NCBI RefSeq assembly: GCF_013267835.1
Contig: NZ_CP053939.1
Coordinates: forward strand, 1,612,001 to 1,676,000
Reading direction: 5' to 3'
Length of the DNA stretch: 64,000 nucleotides
Origin: Neisseria mucosa
GTDB taxonomy: Bacteria > Pseudomonadota > Gammaproteobacteria > Burkholderiales > Neisseriaceae
Both the position numbers and the translations under genes were made by a program. The notes below the pieces were generated by a model, which had not been told where the DNA came from, did no database searches, and saw only the letters and a program-made list of their open reading frames with translations. Positions 18,547-27,240 of the stretch are shown piece after piece (position 1 is the first letter of the stretch; each line of letters starts with the position of its first letter).

Positions 18547-20946
18547 TTGGCTCGTTTATTTTCACTCAAACCCTTGGTACTCGCCTTAATTATGGGCTTT
18601 GGCGCAACAACCGTGCGCGCGGAAGATGCTTCTGTTCCGCAGGCGGAAGACTATACCCCTGCCCACACCGCCGCATCCAAACCGGCAAAAACCGGCCAAA
18701 GCGAAGCCGATCCGCTTTCCTTGGGCAGCACTTGCCTGTTTTGCGACCACAAAGATGCCAAGCCGGCCGAAACCGCCGAAATCAAACGCAGCGGCGAGCC
18801 TGCCCTGCCTGCCGATTACACCCGCGTCAACGCCGATAAAATAGAAGGTCAGACCCAAGTCGGCGTCCGTGCCGAAGGCGACGTCATTGTCGAGCGCAAT
18901 GCCGATGTTCTCAACGCCGATTGGGCGCAATACGACCAAGCCGCCGATACCGTTACCGCCGGCGACCGCTTTACCCTGTATCAAAACGGTTCGACCGTAT
19001 CCGGCGACCAATTGGTTTACAACCTCAAAAACCAAACCGGTTCCGGCACTGCCGTGCGCCTCAATACCGAGCAAGGCAGCAGCCGCCTTCAAAGTGTCAG
19101 CGAAAAAGCCGAACTCAAAGGTAAAGGCCTCTACAAACTCATCAACACCAAATTCAATACCTGTTCGCCCGGCGATGCCAGCTGGTATATCCAAGCGCAA
19201 AGCATCGAAGCCGATGAATCGACAGGTATCGGCGTGGCCAAACACGCTTCGCTGGTATTCGGCGGCGTACCCGTCCTCTACACGCCTTGGGCGGACTTCC
19301 CCATCAACGGCAACCGCAAAAGCGGCCTGCTCGTTCCGACCATTGCCACCGGTTCAGACGGCCTTGAGCTGAGCCTGCCCTACTACTTCAACCTTGCGCC
19401 GAATTTGGATGCCACCATCCGCCCGGGCATCATCAGCAAACGCGGCGTGCAACTGGGCGGCCAAGTCCGTTATCTGCAACCGAATTACAGCGGCGAAGTC
19501 GATGGCGACTGGATGCCGAACGACCAAAAAAGCGTCCACAACAACCGCTACCAGTTCAAATGGAAACACCAGCAGCAGCTGAACAGCAAAATCAGCGGCG
19601 GCATCAACTACAACCAAGTTTCCGACGACGATTACTACCGCGACTTCTACGGCCGCGAAGACATCGCGCGCAACGTCAACCTCGACCGTCAGGCATGGCT
19701 CAATTACAGCGACAAACTGCTAGGCGGCAGCTTTGACGGCTCGTTGCGCGTACAAAAATACCAAACGCTGGCCAACCAAGACGGCTATAAAGACGAACCT
19801 TATGCCATCATGCCCCGCCTGACCGGCCGTTGGCAAAGCCATCTCGGCAAAGCGCAACTCAACGTGTTCGGCCAATTCACCCGTTTTGACCACGATACCA
19901 AGCAAGACGGCAGCCGCGTGGTACTCTACCCGAGCGTCAAATGGGATTTCCACAACCAATGGGGCTACATCCGACCTAAAGTCGGCGTACACGCCACTTA
20001 TTACAGCCTCAACAGCTTCAACGGTCAAAGCGGCCGCAATGTCAGCCGCGTCCTGCCGATTATCAACGTCGACAGCGGCCTGACTTTCGAGCGCAGGGCC
20101 CGGCTCTTCGGCGGAGAATACCTGCAAACACTCGAACCACGCCTGTTTTACAACTACATTCCGACCAAGTCCCAAAACGACCTGCCCAATTTTGACAGCT
20201 CCGAAAACAGCTTTACCTATTCGCAACTGTTCCGCGAAAACCTGTATTCCGGCAACGACCGCATCAATTCGGCCAACAGCCTGACGCTGGCCACACAAAG
20301 CCGCATCCTCAACCCCAACACCGGTGCGGAACTCTTCCGTGCAGGTATCGGCCAAAAATTTTATTTCAAAAAAGACAACGTCCTGCCTGACGGCAACGTC
20401 AGCAATTATCCGCGCAGCCAATCCGACTGGGTAGCCTTTGCACACGGCAACATTACCCCGAGCATCCGCATCGACTTGGACATCCACTACAACCAAAACC
20501 AAAGCCGTGCCGAAAGCTACGCCGCAGGGATTGCCTACAACCCCGAACCCGGCAAAGTCTTAAGCGCGCGCTACAAATACGGACGCAACGAGCGTATCTA
20601 TCTGCAAGCCAACGGCGACTATTTCTATGACAAACTCAGCCAAGTCGACCTTGCCGCCCAATGGCCGTTGAGCAAAAACCTGTACGCCGTCGCCCGTTAC
20701 AACTACGAAATAGAAGCCAAAAAACCGCTGGAAATGCTCATCGGTGCAGAATACAAAAGCAACTGCGGCTGCTGGAGCGCAAGCTTGGTCGGCCAACGCT
20801 ATGTTACCGGCGAAAACAGCCACAAAAACGCCGTATTCTTCAACCTCCAACTCAAAGACTTGAGCAATATCGGCAACAACCCATTCGAAAAACTCCGCTT
20901 AGCCATTCCCGGTTACAGCAAAACCAACGAGGTAGTCAAACAATGA
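18547..20946 (+). CDS. lptD: LPS-assembly protein LptD
   Basis: 799 residues. A signal peptide with cleavage at about TVRA-ED is followed by a periplasmic OstA-like jellyroll (about 95-230) and a large beta-barrel to the C terminus. A Cys pair is seen near the start (CLFC) and another near the end (CGCW), matching the disulfides needed for LptD function. It inserts LPS into the outer leaflet together with LptE. Translation starts at TTG, with AAGGGGCG upstream. The stop overlaps the surA start by ATGA. Confidence 0.96.
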   Translation: MARLFSLKPLVLALIMGFGATTVRAEDASVPQAEDYTPAHTAASKPAKTGQSEADPLSLGSTCLFCDHKDAKPAETAEIKRSGEPALPADYTRVNADKIEGQTQVGVRAEGDVIVERNADVLNADWAQYDQAADTVTAGDRFTLYQNGSTVSGDQLVYNLKNQTGSGTAVRLNTEQGSSRLQSVSEKAELKGKGLYKLINTKFNTCSPGDASWYIQAQSIEADESTGIGVAKHASLVFGGVPVLYTPWADFPINGNRKSGLLVPTIATGSDGLELSLPYYFNLAPNLDATIRPGIISKRGVQLGGQVRYLQPNYSGEVDGDWMPNDQKSVHNNRYQFKWKHQQQLNSKISGGINYNQVSDDDYYRDFYGREDIARNVNLDRQAWLNYSDKLLGGSFDGSLRVQKYQTLANQDGYKDEPYAIMPRLTGRWQSHLGKAQLNVFGQFTRFDHDTKQDGSRVVLYPSVKWDFHNQWGYIRPKVGVHATYYSLNSFNGQSGRNVSRVLPIINVDSGLTFERRARLFGGEYLQTLEPRLFYNYIPTKSQNDLPNFDSSENSFTYSQLFRENLYSGNDRINSANSLTLATQSRILNPNTGAELFRAGIGQKFYFKKDNVLPDGNVSNYPRSQSDWVAFAHGNITPSIRIDLDIHYNQNQSRAESYAAGIAYNPEPGKVLSARYKYGRNERIYLQANGDYFYDKLSQVDLAAQWPLSKNLYAVARYNYEIEAKKPLEMLIGAEYKSNCGCWSASLVGQRYVTGENSHKNAVFFNLQLKDLSNIGNNPFEKLRLAIPGYSKTNEVVKQ

Positions 20947-21932
20947 ACTTCAAACCCCTGATTCTCGTCGCCGCACTCACTCTCGCAGTAGGCGCACACG
21001 CCGCCCCTAAAGCCAAAGTAGGCAAAGCGCGCGCAGCCAAAGCCCCTGCCGTCAGCGCCACCACCATGCCTGCCGTACAAAGCGGCGTACATCTTTCAGA
21101 CGGCATTGCCGCGGTTGTCGATAATGAAGTCATTACCCACCGTCAAGTAGAACAAGCCGTGGCACAAGCGCGTCAAACCATGCCGAAAGGCACACAAATG
21201 GACGCCAACGAGCTGCGCCAACAGGTCTTGGCACAAATGATCAACCAATCCCTGATCCTCCAAGCCGGCAAACGCCGCAACATCCAAGCGACCGATAGCG
21301 AAATCGAAGCCGTCATCGCGCACAACCCCAACATCAAAAATCCGTCTGCCGCCGTCCGTCAAGACATCGCCGACAGCATTATTGTTGAAAAAGTGCGCCA
21401 ACAGGCCATCATGCAAAACAGCCGCGTGAGCGACTCCGAAGTGGCACGCTACATCGAGCAGGCCAAACAACAAGGCATCACCCTGCCCGAAGCCGACCCT
21501 GTGCGCCAATATCATGCCCAACACATCCTCATTAAAGCCGACAACGACAATGCCGCCGTCGGCGCAGAAAGCACCATCCGCAAAATCTACTCACAAGCCC
21601 GCAGCGGCGCAGATTTCGGCGGTTTGGCACGCCAATACTCGCAAGACAGCAGCGCCGGCAATGGCGGCGATTTAGGCTGGTTTGCCGACGGCATGATGGT
21701 TGCCCCATTTGAAGAAGCCGTCCACAAACTCAAACCCGGCCAAATCAGCGCCCCTGTCCGCACCCAATTCGGCTGGCACATCATCAAGCTGAACGACGTC
21801 CGCGAAGCAGGTACGCCTGAAGAGCGCCAACAAAACGCCGTCCGCCAATACCTGTCCCAACAAAAAGCGCAACAGGCGACCACCAACCTCCTGCGCGAAC
21901 TGCACAGCAGCTCCTACGTTGACGTACGCTAA
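20943..21932 (+). CDS. surA: Periplasmic chaperone/peptidyl-prolyl isomerase SurA
   Basis: 329 residues. Signal peptide to about AHAAP, a SurA N-terminal chaperone domain (from about VDNEVITHRQVEQAV), and one parvulin domain (QYHAQHILIKADN ... LGWFADGMMVAPFEEAV ... GWHIIKLND). E. coli SurA has two parvulin domains; neisserial SurA has one, as here. It helps outer-membrane barrels such as LptD to fold and is coupled to lptD by a 4-base overlap. Confidence 0.95.
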   Translation: MNFKPLILVAALTLAVGAHAAPKAKVGKARAAKAPAVSATTMPAVQSGVHLSDGIAAVVDNEVITHRQVEQAVAQARQTMPKGTQMDANELRQQVLAQMINQSLILQAGKRRNIQATDSEIEAVIAHNPNIKNPSAAVRQDIADSIIVEKVRQQAIMQNSRVSDSEVARYIEQAKQQGITLPEADPVRQYHAQHILIKADNDNAAVGAESTIRKIYSQARSGADFGGLARQYSQDSSAGNGGDLGWFADGMMVAPFEEAVHKLKPGQISAPVRTQFGWHIIKLNDVREAGTPEERQQNAVRQYLSQQKAQQATTNLLRELHSSSYVDVR

Positions 21933-21969
21933 TTGCGCGTATTGTTAAAAAGGCAGAAATCCGTACAAT

Positions 21970-22005
21970 AAGGCCGTCTGAAAACCATTGTTCAGACGGC
22001 CTTTT
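21970..22005 (+). terminator. DUS hairpin after lptD-surA
   Basis: AAGGCCGTCTGAA and TTCAGACGGCCTTTT form a stem with a T run, 38 bases after the surA stop. Confidence 0.85.
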
Positions 22006-22038
22006 CCCTTAAGCAACCATTGATTAAAGCACCCCATC

Positions 22039-22848
22039 ATGTCCATCCGTCCTAACTGGCAAGCCGCCACCCTGCTGCAAGCCGAAGAAACCGCCCTTAC
22101 TTCCGCCCACACCGGCCGCACCTACCGCATTCAAGCCGCGGCACTCGGCGAACGTCCGGCAAGCGGCTATCCCGTGCTGTATATTCTTGACGGGGATGCC
22201 TTTTTCCCCGCCATCCTCAATATGGCGCAATCCCTGCTCATCAACCCCATCACCAAAAGCCATGCCGCCTGTCTGATTGTCGGCATCGGCTACACCGGCG
22301 GCACCATCCGCGACTTAAGCCAACGCGCCCTCGACTACACGCCGCCGCTGCCCGATAACGCGCCCGAATCCGAACGCAAACAATACGGCCAGGCCGACCG
22401 CTTCAGCCACTTTATCGATGACGAACTCTCCGCCCTGCTCGACAGCAAATACCGCATCGATACCCAAAACCAAGCCGTCTTCGGCCATTCGTTCGGCGCA
22501 CTGTACGGCCTCTATTCCCTGTTCACCCGTCCCGAACGATTCCGCCATTATTTACTGGTTTCGCCGTCTATCTGGTGGCAAGAGCGCCGCGTACTCGATT
22601 GGCTGCCCGACGCTTTGCCGCAAGGAATCGGCATCCGCCTTGGCGCAGGCGAACATGAAGGCAGAAACAACCGTCCCGACCAAACCAGCCGCGGCATGGT
22701 CGCACAAGCCAAAATCCTTGCCGGCACTTTGCACCACCTCGGCGCAGATGTCCGCTTCACCCTCTACCCCAACGCCAATCACGGCAACGCCCCGTTTTAC
22801 GCCCTGACCGACTGCATCGAATATTTGCGCAGCGCATGGCAGCGTTGA
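22039..22848 (+). CDS. Esterase-D/IroE-type alpha/beta hydrolase
   Basis: 269 residues. Serine nucleophile elbow FGHSFGALYG near 153-162, a plausible Asp region after WWQERRVLDW, and the terminal His in NANHGNAPF. The order fits the putative esterase family that includes siderophore-ester hydrolases (IroE, BesA, Fes-like). No signal peptide. Whether it acts on siderophores, S-formylglutathione or other esters cannot be decided; no iron-transport genes are adjacent. No strong ribosome-binding site is seen before the ATG. Confidence 0.75.
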   Translation: MSIRPNWQAATLLQAEETALTSAHTGRTYRIQAAALGERPASGYPVLYILDGDAFFPAILNMAQSLLINPITKSHAACLIVGIGYTGGTIRDLSQRALDYTPPLPDNAPESERKQYGQADRFSHFIDDELSALLDSKYRIDTQNQAVFGHSFGALYGLYSLFTRPERFRHYLLVSPSIWWQERRVLDWLPDALPQGIGIRLGAGEHEGRNNRPDQTSRGMVAQAKILAGTLHHLGADVRFTLYPNANHGNAPFYALTDCIEYLRSAWQR

Positions 22849-22941
22849 AGCAGGTTTGCCAAACATCGCGGCCGTCTGAAACGCAAACTTAGAAGCGTAT
22901 TGAACCTATTGGATCAATCTAAAATCCAATTATAAAAAGGC

Positions 22942-22963
22942 CGAGACCTTTGCAAAGGTCTCG
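22942..22963. repeat. 22-bp perfect palindrome (CGAGACCTTTG/CAAAGGTCTCG)
   Basis: Two 11-base arms meet without a spacer. The half GAGACCTTTGCAAA resembles the terminal repeats I associate with neisserial IS5/IS1106-type elements. Two abutted ends of this kind could be a scar left by such an element. The resemblance is from memory and unverified. Confidence 0.5.
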
Positions 22964-22980
22964 GGGCATGAAAAAGGGAG

Positions 22981-23013
22981 AGGCTACCTGAAAAATAGAT
23001 TTTCAGGTAGCCT
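22981..23013. terminator. Inverted pair of the Eikenella-type uptake sequence
   Basis: AGGCTACCTGAA (22981-22992) and its exact reverse complement (23002-23013) form a hairpin. This is the AG-eikDUS dialect described for Eikenella, not the AG-DUS used in the rest of the window. It lies between the esterase gene and the next minus-strand gene and could terminate either. Confidence 0.8.
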
Positions 23014-23081
23014 CAAACTGGTTTGGCATGCATCCGAAACGGAAAATTTGAGCGGTTACATACCTTGGGTTGGTGGCAGTG

Positions 23082-23702
23082 TTATTTCAACTTGGCTGCC
23101 AATTCGTCGAATTTTTGTTTGATGTCGGCCTTGAAGGCTTCCACTTTCTCTTTGCGTTCGGCTTTGCGCTGTTTTTTCCACGCTTCGTGTGCCTGACGTG
23201 CCACTTCTTCCTGCGCTTCTATTGCTGCCAATACGTCCTGTTGGGCAACGGCTACATCTTGTCGGAGAATAACGGTTTTGAAACGGTGGAAGAAAGCATC
23301 CAATACAGCTTCGTTGGATTCTTGCGCCAAAATAATGATCGCAGTACTGCCGTTATCCAGTTTTTTGGCTGTATTTTCTAGCAACGCCCCCTCTCCCAAT
23401 GTTTGGGCAGTGCCTACATCACTGCCGATGAGTGCGCCAGTAGCTCCACCCAACAGAACACCGATAGGACCGCCGAGGATGCCGACCAGCGAACCAATGA
23501 GGCCGCCCGTCCATGTGCCTTCGACCGTATTGGCGGTAAAGTCGGTGCTTTCTGCTGGGATAATCAGACCATTTTCCTTTTTAACCAAAACGGCTTGTGC
23601 CACCAAAGCATCTGTTGTCTGCGAGTAAGCTTTCAATTCAGAAAAGGCTTGATAAGCTTCGCTGGAGATGTTGAATAAAGCAACGATGATGTTTTGTTTC
23701 AT
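23082..23702 (-). CDS. DUF1269-like protein with a glycine-rich membrane hairpin
   Basis: 206 residues. After MKQNIIVALFNISSEAYQAF there is a glycine-rich stretch (about 63-95, including GGLIGSLVGILGGPIGVLLGG) able to form a membrane hairpin, then a soluble part and a lysine/glutamate-rich helical tail. This layout is like DUF1269/DUF1269-related proteins of unknown function, which often associate with stress. The start at 23702 is chosen for the good GGGAGTGG before it. It has a promoter with a poly-C tract just upstream (separate entry). Confidence 0.65.
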   Translation of the reverse strand: MKQNIIVALFNISSEAYQAFSELKAYSQTTDALVAQAVLVKKENGLIIPAESTDFTANTVEGTWTGGLIGSLVGILGGPIGVLLGGATGALIGSDVGTAQTLGEGALLENTAKKLDNGSTAIIILAQESNEAVLDAFFHRFKTVILRQDVAVAQQDVLAAIEAQEEVARQAHEAWKKQRKAERKEKVEAFKADIKQKFDELAAKLK

Positions 23703-23736
23703 AAGTCCACTCCCGTAGATTGAAAGATTTAAGAAC

Positions 23737-23780
23737 ATACTAGTTGTATGCAGTGTCATTGTAAATTACAAGGGGGGGGG
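23737..23780 (-). promoter_or_regulatory. Promoter with an upstream poly-C tract
   Basis: On the minus strand -35 TTTACA (23760-23765) and -10 TAGTAT (23737-23742) are 17 bases apart and face the DUF1269-like gene. A run of nine C (23772-23780; G on the plus strand) ends six bases upstream of the -35. Homopolymer tracts at neisserial promoters are known slip sites for phase variation; here it sits upstream of the core promoter, where length changes could alter upstream contacts. Confidence 0.5.
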
Positions 23781-23920
23781 AGCAATGCGGCAAACAGAAC
23801 TTTACCTATATAAAGCCTGTAGAACCGGCAAACGGATAACGAACAATACCCAGCCTTTTGCCTGTAGGAAATCGTCGCATTGTTCACACCACAAGTTGAG
23901 AAAAATAAGCCTGCAAGACC

Positions 23921-24808
23921 TCAAGCGTCGTCTGAAATCCGTTTCCACTCCAACGCTAAATCGTACAAGGTTTTTTTGCTTTCGCCGGTAATCTTGGCGG
24001 CAAGCTCGGCGGCTTGTTTGGTCGGCAACTCGGCCGCAAGGATTTTCATGGTATTTTGCGCCGCCTCGGGCAAATCGCTGTGCTTCTCTTTCACGGCAGG
24101 ATGCAACACCAGCACCATCTCGCCACGTGTTTGGTTGCTGTCGTTTTTGAGGGCGGTTTGGATTTCGGCAACCGTGCCGCTGAGGAAAGTTTCAAATGTT
24201 TTGGTGATTTCGCGCGCCAAAGTCAAACGGCGTTCGGGGAACTGCGCGGCCATATCCGCAAGGCTTGCTTCGATACGGTGCGGCGTTTCAAACATCACAA
24301 TCGGAAAATTGGCTTCCGCCCATTTGGCCAGCAGCTTTTGGCGTTCGCCGGCCTTAGGCGGCAGGAAACCATTGAAATAAAAATCGGATTCCGTCACACC
24401 GGCCACGCTCAACGCCCCCATGACCGCGCTTGCGCCGACCACAGGCACTACTTTAAATCCGGCTTCGTGCACGCGGGCGGCAAGTTTCGCACCGGGATCG
24501 CAAACAGCAGGCGTACCCGCATCCGAAACTTGGGCGACGCTCAGGCCGTCTGAAAGATGGGCGATGATTTTATCGGCCATTTGTTGCTCGTTGTGTTCGC
24601 GCACGCTCACGAGTTTGCCCTGAATGCCGTACGCACTCAAAAGCTGGGCGGTAACACGGGTGTCCTCGGCGCAGATAATGTCAGCCTTTTGCAGCACGGC
24701 CAGCGCGCGCAACGTTATGTCGGCTAAATTGCCGATGGGTGTGGCGACAACGTATAATGTCTGTTTTTCGATGCTGTCGACGGCTTTTTGCAGGTGTTTT
24801 GTGTACAT
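23921..24808 (-). CDS. rsmI: 16S rRNA (cytidine1402-2'-O)-methyltransferase RsmI
   Basis: 295 residues of the tetrapyrrole-methylase fold: LYVVATPIGNLADITLRAL at the start, ICAEDTRVTAQLL, VSDAGTPAVCDPG for SAM binding, and FPIVMFETPHRI. It 2'-O-methylates C1402 of 16S rRNA. Divergent from yraN-diaA-dolP, as in enterobacteria, where rsmI is divergent from the yra cluster. Confidence 0.95.
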   Translation of the reverse strand: MYTKHLQKAVDSIEKQTLYVVATPIGNLADITLRALAVLQKADIICAEDTRVTAQLLSAYGIQGKLVSVREHNEQQMADKIIAHLSDGLSVAQVSDAGTPAVCDPGAKLAARVHEAGFKVVPVVGASAVMGALSVAGVTESDFYFNGFLPPKAGERQKLLAKWAEANFPIVMFETPHRIEASLADMAAQFPERRLTLAREITKTFETFLSGTVAEIQTALKNDSNQTRGEMVLVLHPAVKEKHSDLPEAAQNTMKILAAELPTKQAAELAAKITGESKKTLYDLALEWKRISDDA

Positions 24809-24873
24809 AGATTCAAGGCCGTCTGAAACGGCGTCTCTTTAAAAACAATAATTATATAACGGGTAAACTTTTC

Positions 24874-25221
24874 ATGCGCTTAAACCACAAACAGGGGGCG
24901 GCGGCCGAAGATGCGGCGCTGGCATTCCTGCTGGGCAAAGGCTGCTCGCTGCTGGCGCGGAACTGGCATTGCGCCTACGGCGAAATCGATTTAATTGTCA
25001 AAAACGGCGGTATGATTGTGTTTGTTGAAGTAAAATACCGCAAAAACCGAGGTTTCGGTGGTGCCGCATACAGCATCTCGCCGTCCAAATTATTGAAATT
25101 GCAACGAAGTGTAGAGTATTATCTGCAAAAGCACGGGTTAAACCATGCGCCCTGCCGCCTGGACGCGGTACTGATCGAGGGCGACGGCCAACCCGAATGG
25201 ATTCAAAATATTACAGGTTAA
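24874..25221 (+). CDS. yraN: UPF0102 family protein YraN
   Basis: 115 residues. The nuclease-like core GEIDLIVKNGGMIVFVEVKYRK carries the E/D...EVK pattern of PD-(D/E)XK enzymes, as in all UPF0102 proteins; their substrate is unknown, perhaps Holliday-type DNA. First of three genes (yraN-diaA-dolP) with 4-base and 73-base gaps. Confidence 0.92.
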   Translation: MRLNHKQGAAAEDAALAFLLGKGCSLLARNWHCAYGEIDLIVKNGGMIVFVEVKYRKNRGFGGAAYSISPSKLLKLQRSVEYYLQKHGLNHAPCRLDAVLIEGDGQPEWIQNITG

Positions 25222-25225
25222 CCTC

Positions 25226-25819
25226 ATGACAACATTACAAGAACGCGTTTCCGCGCATTTTGCCGAGAGCATCCGCGCCAAGCAGGAAGCCGAAAAAGTA
25301 CTGGTCGAGCCGACCGCACAGGCTGCCGAGCTGATGCTGCAATGCCTGATGAACGACGGCAAAATCCTGGCCTGCGGCAACGGTGGTTCGGCTGCCGACG
25401 CACAACACTTCGCCGCAGAAATGACCGGCCGTTTTGAAAAAGAACGCATGGAATTGGCCGCTGTCGCGCTGACGACAGACACTTCCGCCCTGACCGCCAT
25501 CGGCAACGACTACGGTTTCGACCATGTATTCAGCAAACAAGTGCGCGCGCTCGGACGTGCCGGCGACGTATTGGTCGGCATCTCCACCTCCGGCAATTCC
25601 GCCAACGTCATCGAAGCCATCAAAGCGGCACACGAGCGCGACATGCACGTCATCGCCATGACCGGCCGCGACGGCGGAAAAATCGCCGCCATGCTCAAAG
25701 ATACCGACGTTTTGCTCAACGTCCCTTATCCGCGTACTGCCCGCATTCAGGAAAACCATATTTTGCTGATTCACGCCATGTGCGACTGCATCGACTCCGT
25801 CCTGCTTGAAGGCATGTAA
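25226..25819 (+). CDS. SIS-domain protein DiaA / phosphoheptose isomerase-like
   Basis: 197 residues, SIS fold: ILACGNGGSAADAQHFAAEMTGRF for the sugar-phosphate site and DVLVGISTSGNSANVIEA. It matches both GmhA (sedoheptulose-7-phosphate isomerase for LPS heptose) and DiaA (a DnaA-binding initiator stimulator). Its place between yraN and dolP is the diaA position; on the other hand neisserial genomes rely on such a gene for heptose. The roles cannot be separated from this sequence. Confidence 0.85.
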   Translation: MTTLQERVSAHFAESIRAKQEAEKVLVEPTAQAAELMLQCLMNDGKILACGNGGSAADAQHFAAEMTGRFEKERMELAAVALTTDTSALTAIGNDYGFDHVFSKQVRALGRAGDVLVGISTSGNSANVIEAIKAAHERDMHVIAMTGRDGGKIAAMLKDTDVLLNVPYPRTARIQENHILLIHAMCDCIDSVLLEGM

Positions 25820-25892
25820 CCCTTTCTTTTCAGACGGCACATCCCTTAAAGGCCGTCTGAACGCCCAACCGTCCATACCCAAGGAAAAGGAT

Positions 25893-26504
25893 ATGAAGAA
25901 TATCAAACGCTACGCCCTCCCCGTTCTGACCGCGACCCTCTTGAGCCTGAGTCTGAGCGGCTGCGTCGGCGCACTGATCGGCGGTGCAGCCGTCGGCACC
26001 AAATCCGCCGTCGACCGCCGCACCACAGGCGCGCAAACCGACGACAACGTTATGGCACTGCGCGTCGAAACCACCGCACGCTCCTACCTGCGCCAAAACA
26101 ACCAAGTCCAAGGCTACACGCCCAAACTGAACGTTGTCGGCTACAACCGCCACCTGCTCCTGCTCGGCCAAGTGGCTACCGAAGGTGAAAAACAATTTGT
26201 TGAACGCATCGCCCGTTCCGAACAAGCCGCAGAAGGCGTGTACAACTACATCACCGTGGCCTCACAAGCGCGTTCGCTCGGTGACGTGACCAACGATACT
26301 TGGGGCACATCCAAAGTCCGCGCGACCCTATTGGGCCTCAGCCCGGCCACCCAGGCACGCGTTAAAATCGTGACTTACGGCAACGTGACCTATGTGATGG
26401 GTATCCTCACCCCTGACGAGCAAGCCCGCGTGACCCAAAAAGTCAGCACGACCGTCGGCGTACAAAAAGTCGTGACCCTCTATCAAAACTACGTTGCCAA
26501 CTGA
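25893..26504 (+). CDS. dolP: BON-domain outer-membrane lipoprotein DolP (YraP; GNA2091-like)
   Basis: 203 residues. Lipoprotein signal with lipobox LSGC (Cys about 25), followed by two BON domains (about 50-115 and 125-200; VVGYNRHLLLLGQV and VKIVTYGNVTYVMGILT are the repeated cores). DolP binds anionic lipids and supports outer-membrane integrity; the meningococcal homologue is the GNA2091 vaccine component. An in-frame upstream ATG at 25806 exists, but the start at 25893 has AAGGAAAAGG before it. Confidence 0.93.
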   Translation: MKNIKRYALPVLTATLLSLSLSGCVGALIGGAAVGTKSAVDRRTTGAQTDDNVMALRVETTARSYLRQNNQVQGYTPKLNVVGYNRHLLLLGQVATEGEKQFVERIARSEQAAEGVYNYITVASQARSLGDVTNDTWGTSKVRATLLGLSPATQARVKIVTYGNVTYVMGILTPDEQARVTQKVSTTVGVQKVVTLYQNYVAN

Positions 26505-26520
26505 TTCACAGGCAACCCGG

Positions 26521-26544
26521 GGCCGTCTGAATATTCAGACGGCC
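26521..26544. repeat. 24-bp perfect DUS palindrome
   Basis: Two DUS cores (GGCCGTCTGAA and its reverse complement) abut with only AT between them, between dolP and the next gene. It lacks a T run, so terminator activity is doubtful. Confidence 0.6.
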
Positions 26545-26571
26545 ATTCCTCCAACGATTACCCAACCCATC

Positions 26572-27177
26572 ATGTCAAAGAATAATAAAACCCCTTTCCA
26601 ACTTAAGCCCAAACACCTAATCCGCGCTTTATTCCTTGTCAGCTTTATCGCCGTTGCCGCCCTTGTCGCCGGCGTATTCAGTACCCTAAACTCAGGCAAA
26701 ACCGACGTACCCGAAAAAAGTCCTGCCGAACAAACCGACACACGCATCGAAGTTTGGCGCCCCAACGGCGCAGTCGAACCTGAAACCGTTCAGCCTACCA
26801 AAGACGGCGACGCAAAAACCGCCTCCGGCAATCCTGTCGTTCCACAAAACGAAAAAGGCGAAAAAGCGGAAGAAGGTGTAAAAAACGACCGCCCCGCTGC
26901 ACACCGCGGCAAACGCACAGAAAACAAACGCACTGAAACCGACAAATCAGAAAACACACAATCCGACAACAACAGCTCTGCCACTCAAAACAAACCTAAA
27001 GCAGACAGCCAGCCGGTAGAAAACAAAGCCGCAAGCAACAAACCTACCGCACAAGCAGCAGAAAACAAACCGGCAAAAGCCAAAGCCCCCGAGTCCAAAC
27101 CGACTCCGAAAGCCGAGCCTGAGGCCAAACCACAAGCCAAACCGCGCAATAAAGACAATCTCGACAACCTGTTTTAA
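26572..27177 (+). CDS. Single-pass membrane protein with a Lys/Pro/Ala-rich tail
   Basis: 201 residues. One membrane segment (about 19-43, LIRALFLVSFIAVAALVAGVF) is followed by a long low-complexity hydrophilic region rich in Lys, Asn, Pro, Glu and Ala (KPTAQAAENKPAKAKAPES-type repeats) ending NLDNLF. This resembles the linker part of FtsN- or TonB-like proteins, but no SPOR or TonB domain follows. Function unknown. The start at 26572 is chosen from the protein pattern; no good ribosome-binding site precedes it. Confidence 0.65.
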   Translation: MSKNNKTPFQLKPKHLIRALFLVSFIAVAALVAGVFSTLNSGKTDVPEKSPAEQTDTRIEVWRPNGAVEPETVQPTKDGDAKTASGNPVVPQNEKGEKAEEGVKNDRPAAHRGKRTENKRTETDKSENTQSDNNSSATQNKPKADSQPVENKAASNKPTAQAAENKPAKAKAPESKPTPKAEPEAKPQAKPRNKDNLDNLF

Positions 27178-27240
27178 ACAGACGGCATACCCGTCCCGTT
27201 CAGACGACCTCCATGCCGTCTGAAACAAGAAGGAAACCTC

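Noticed and set aside
23785..23991. Short plus-strand frame starting right after the poly-G tract
   Set aside because: It would make a basic, featureless 68-residue peptide and overlaps the 3' end of rsmI; the tract is better explained as part of the minus-strand promoter.
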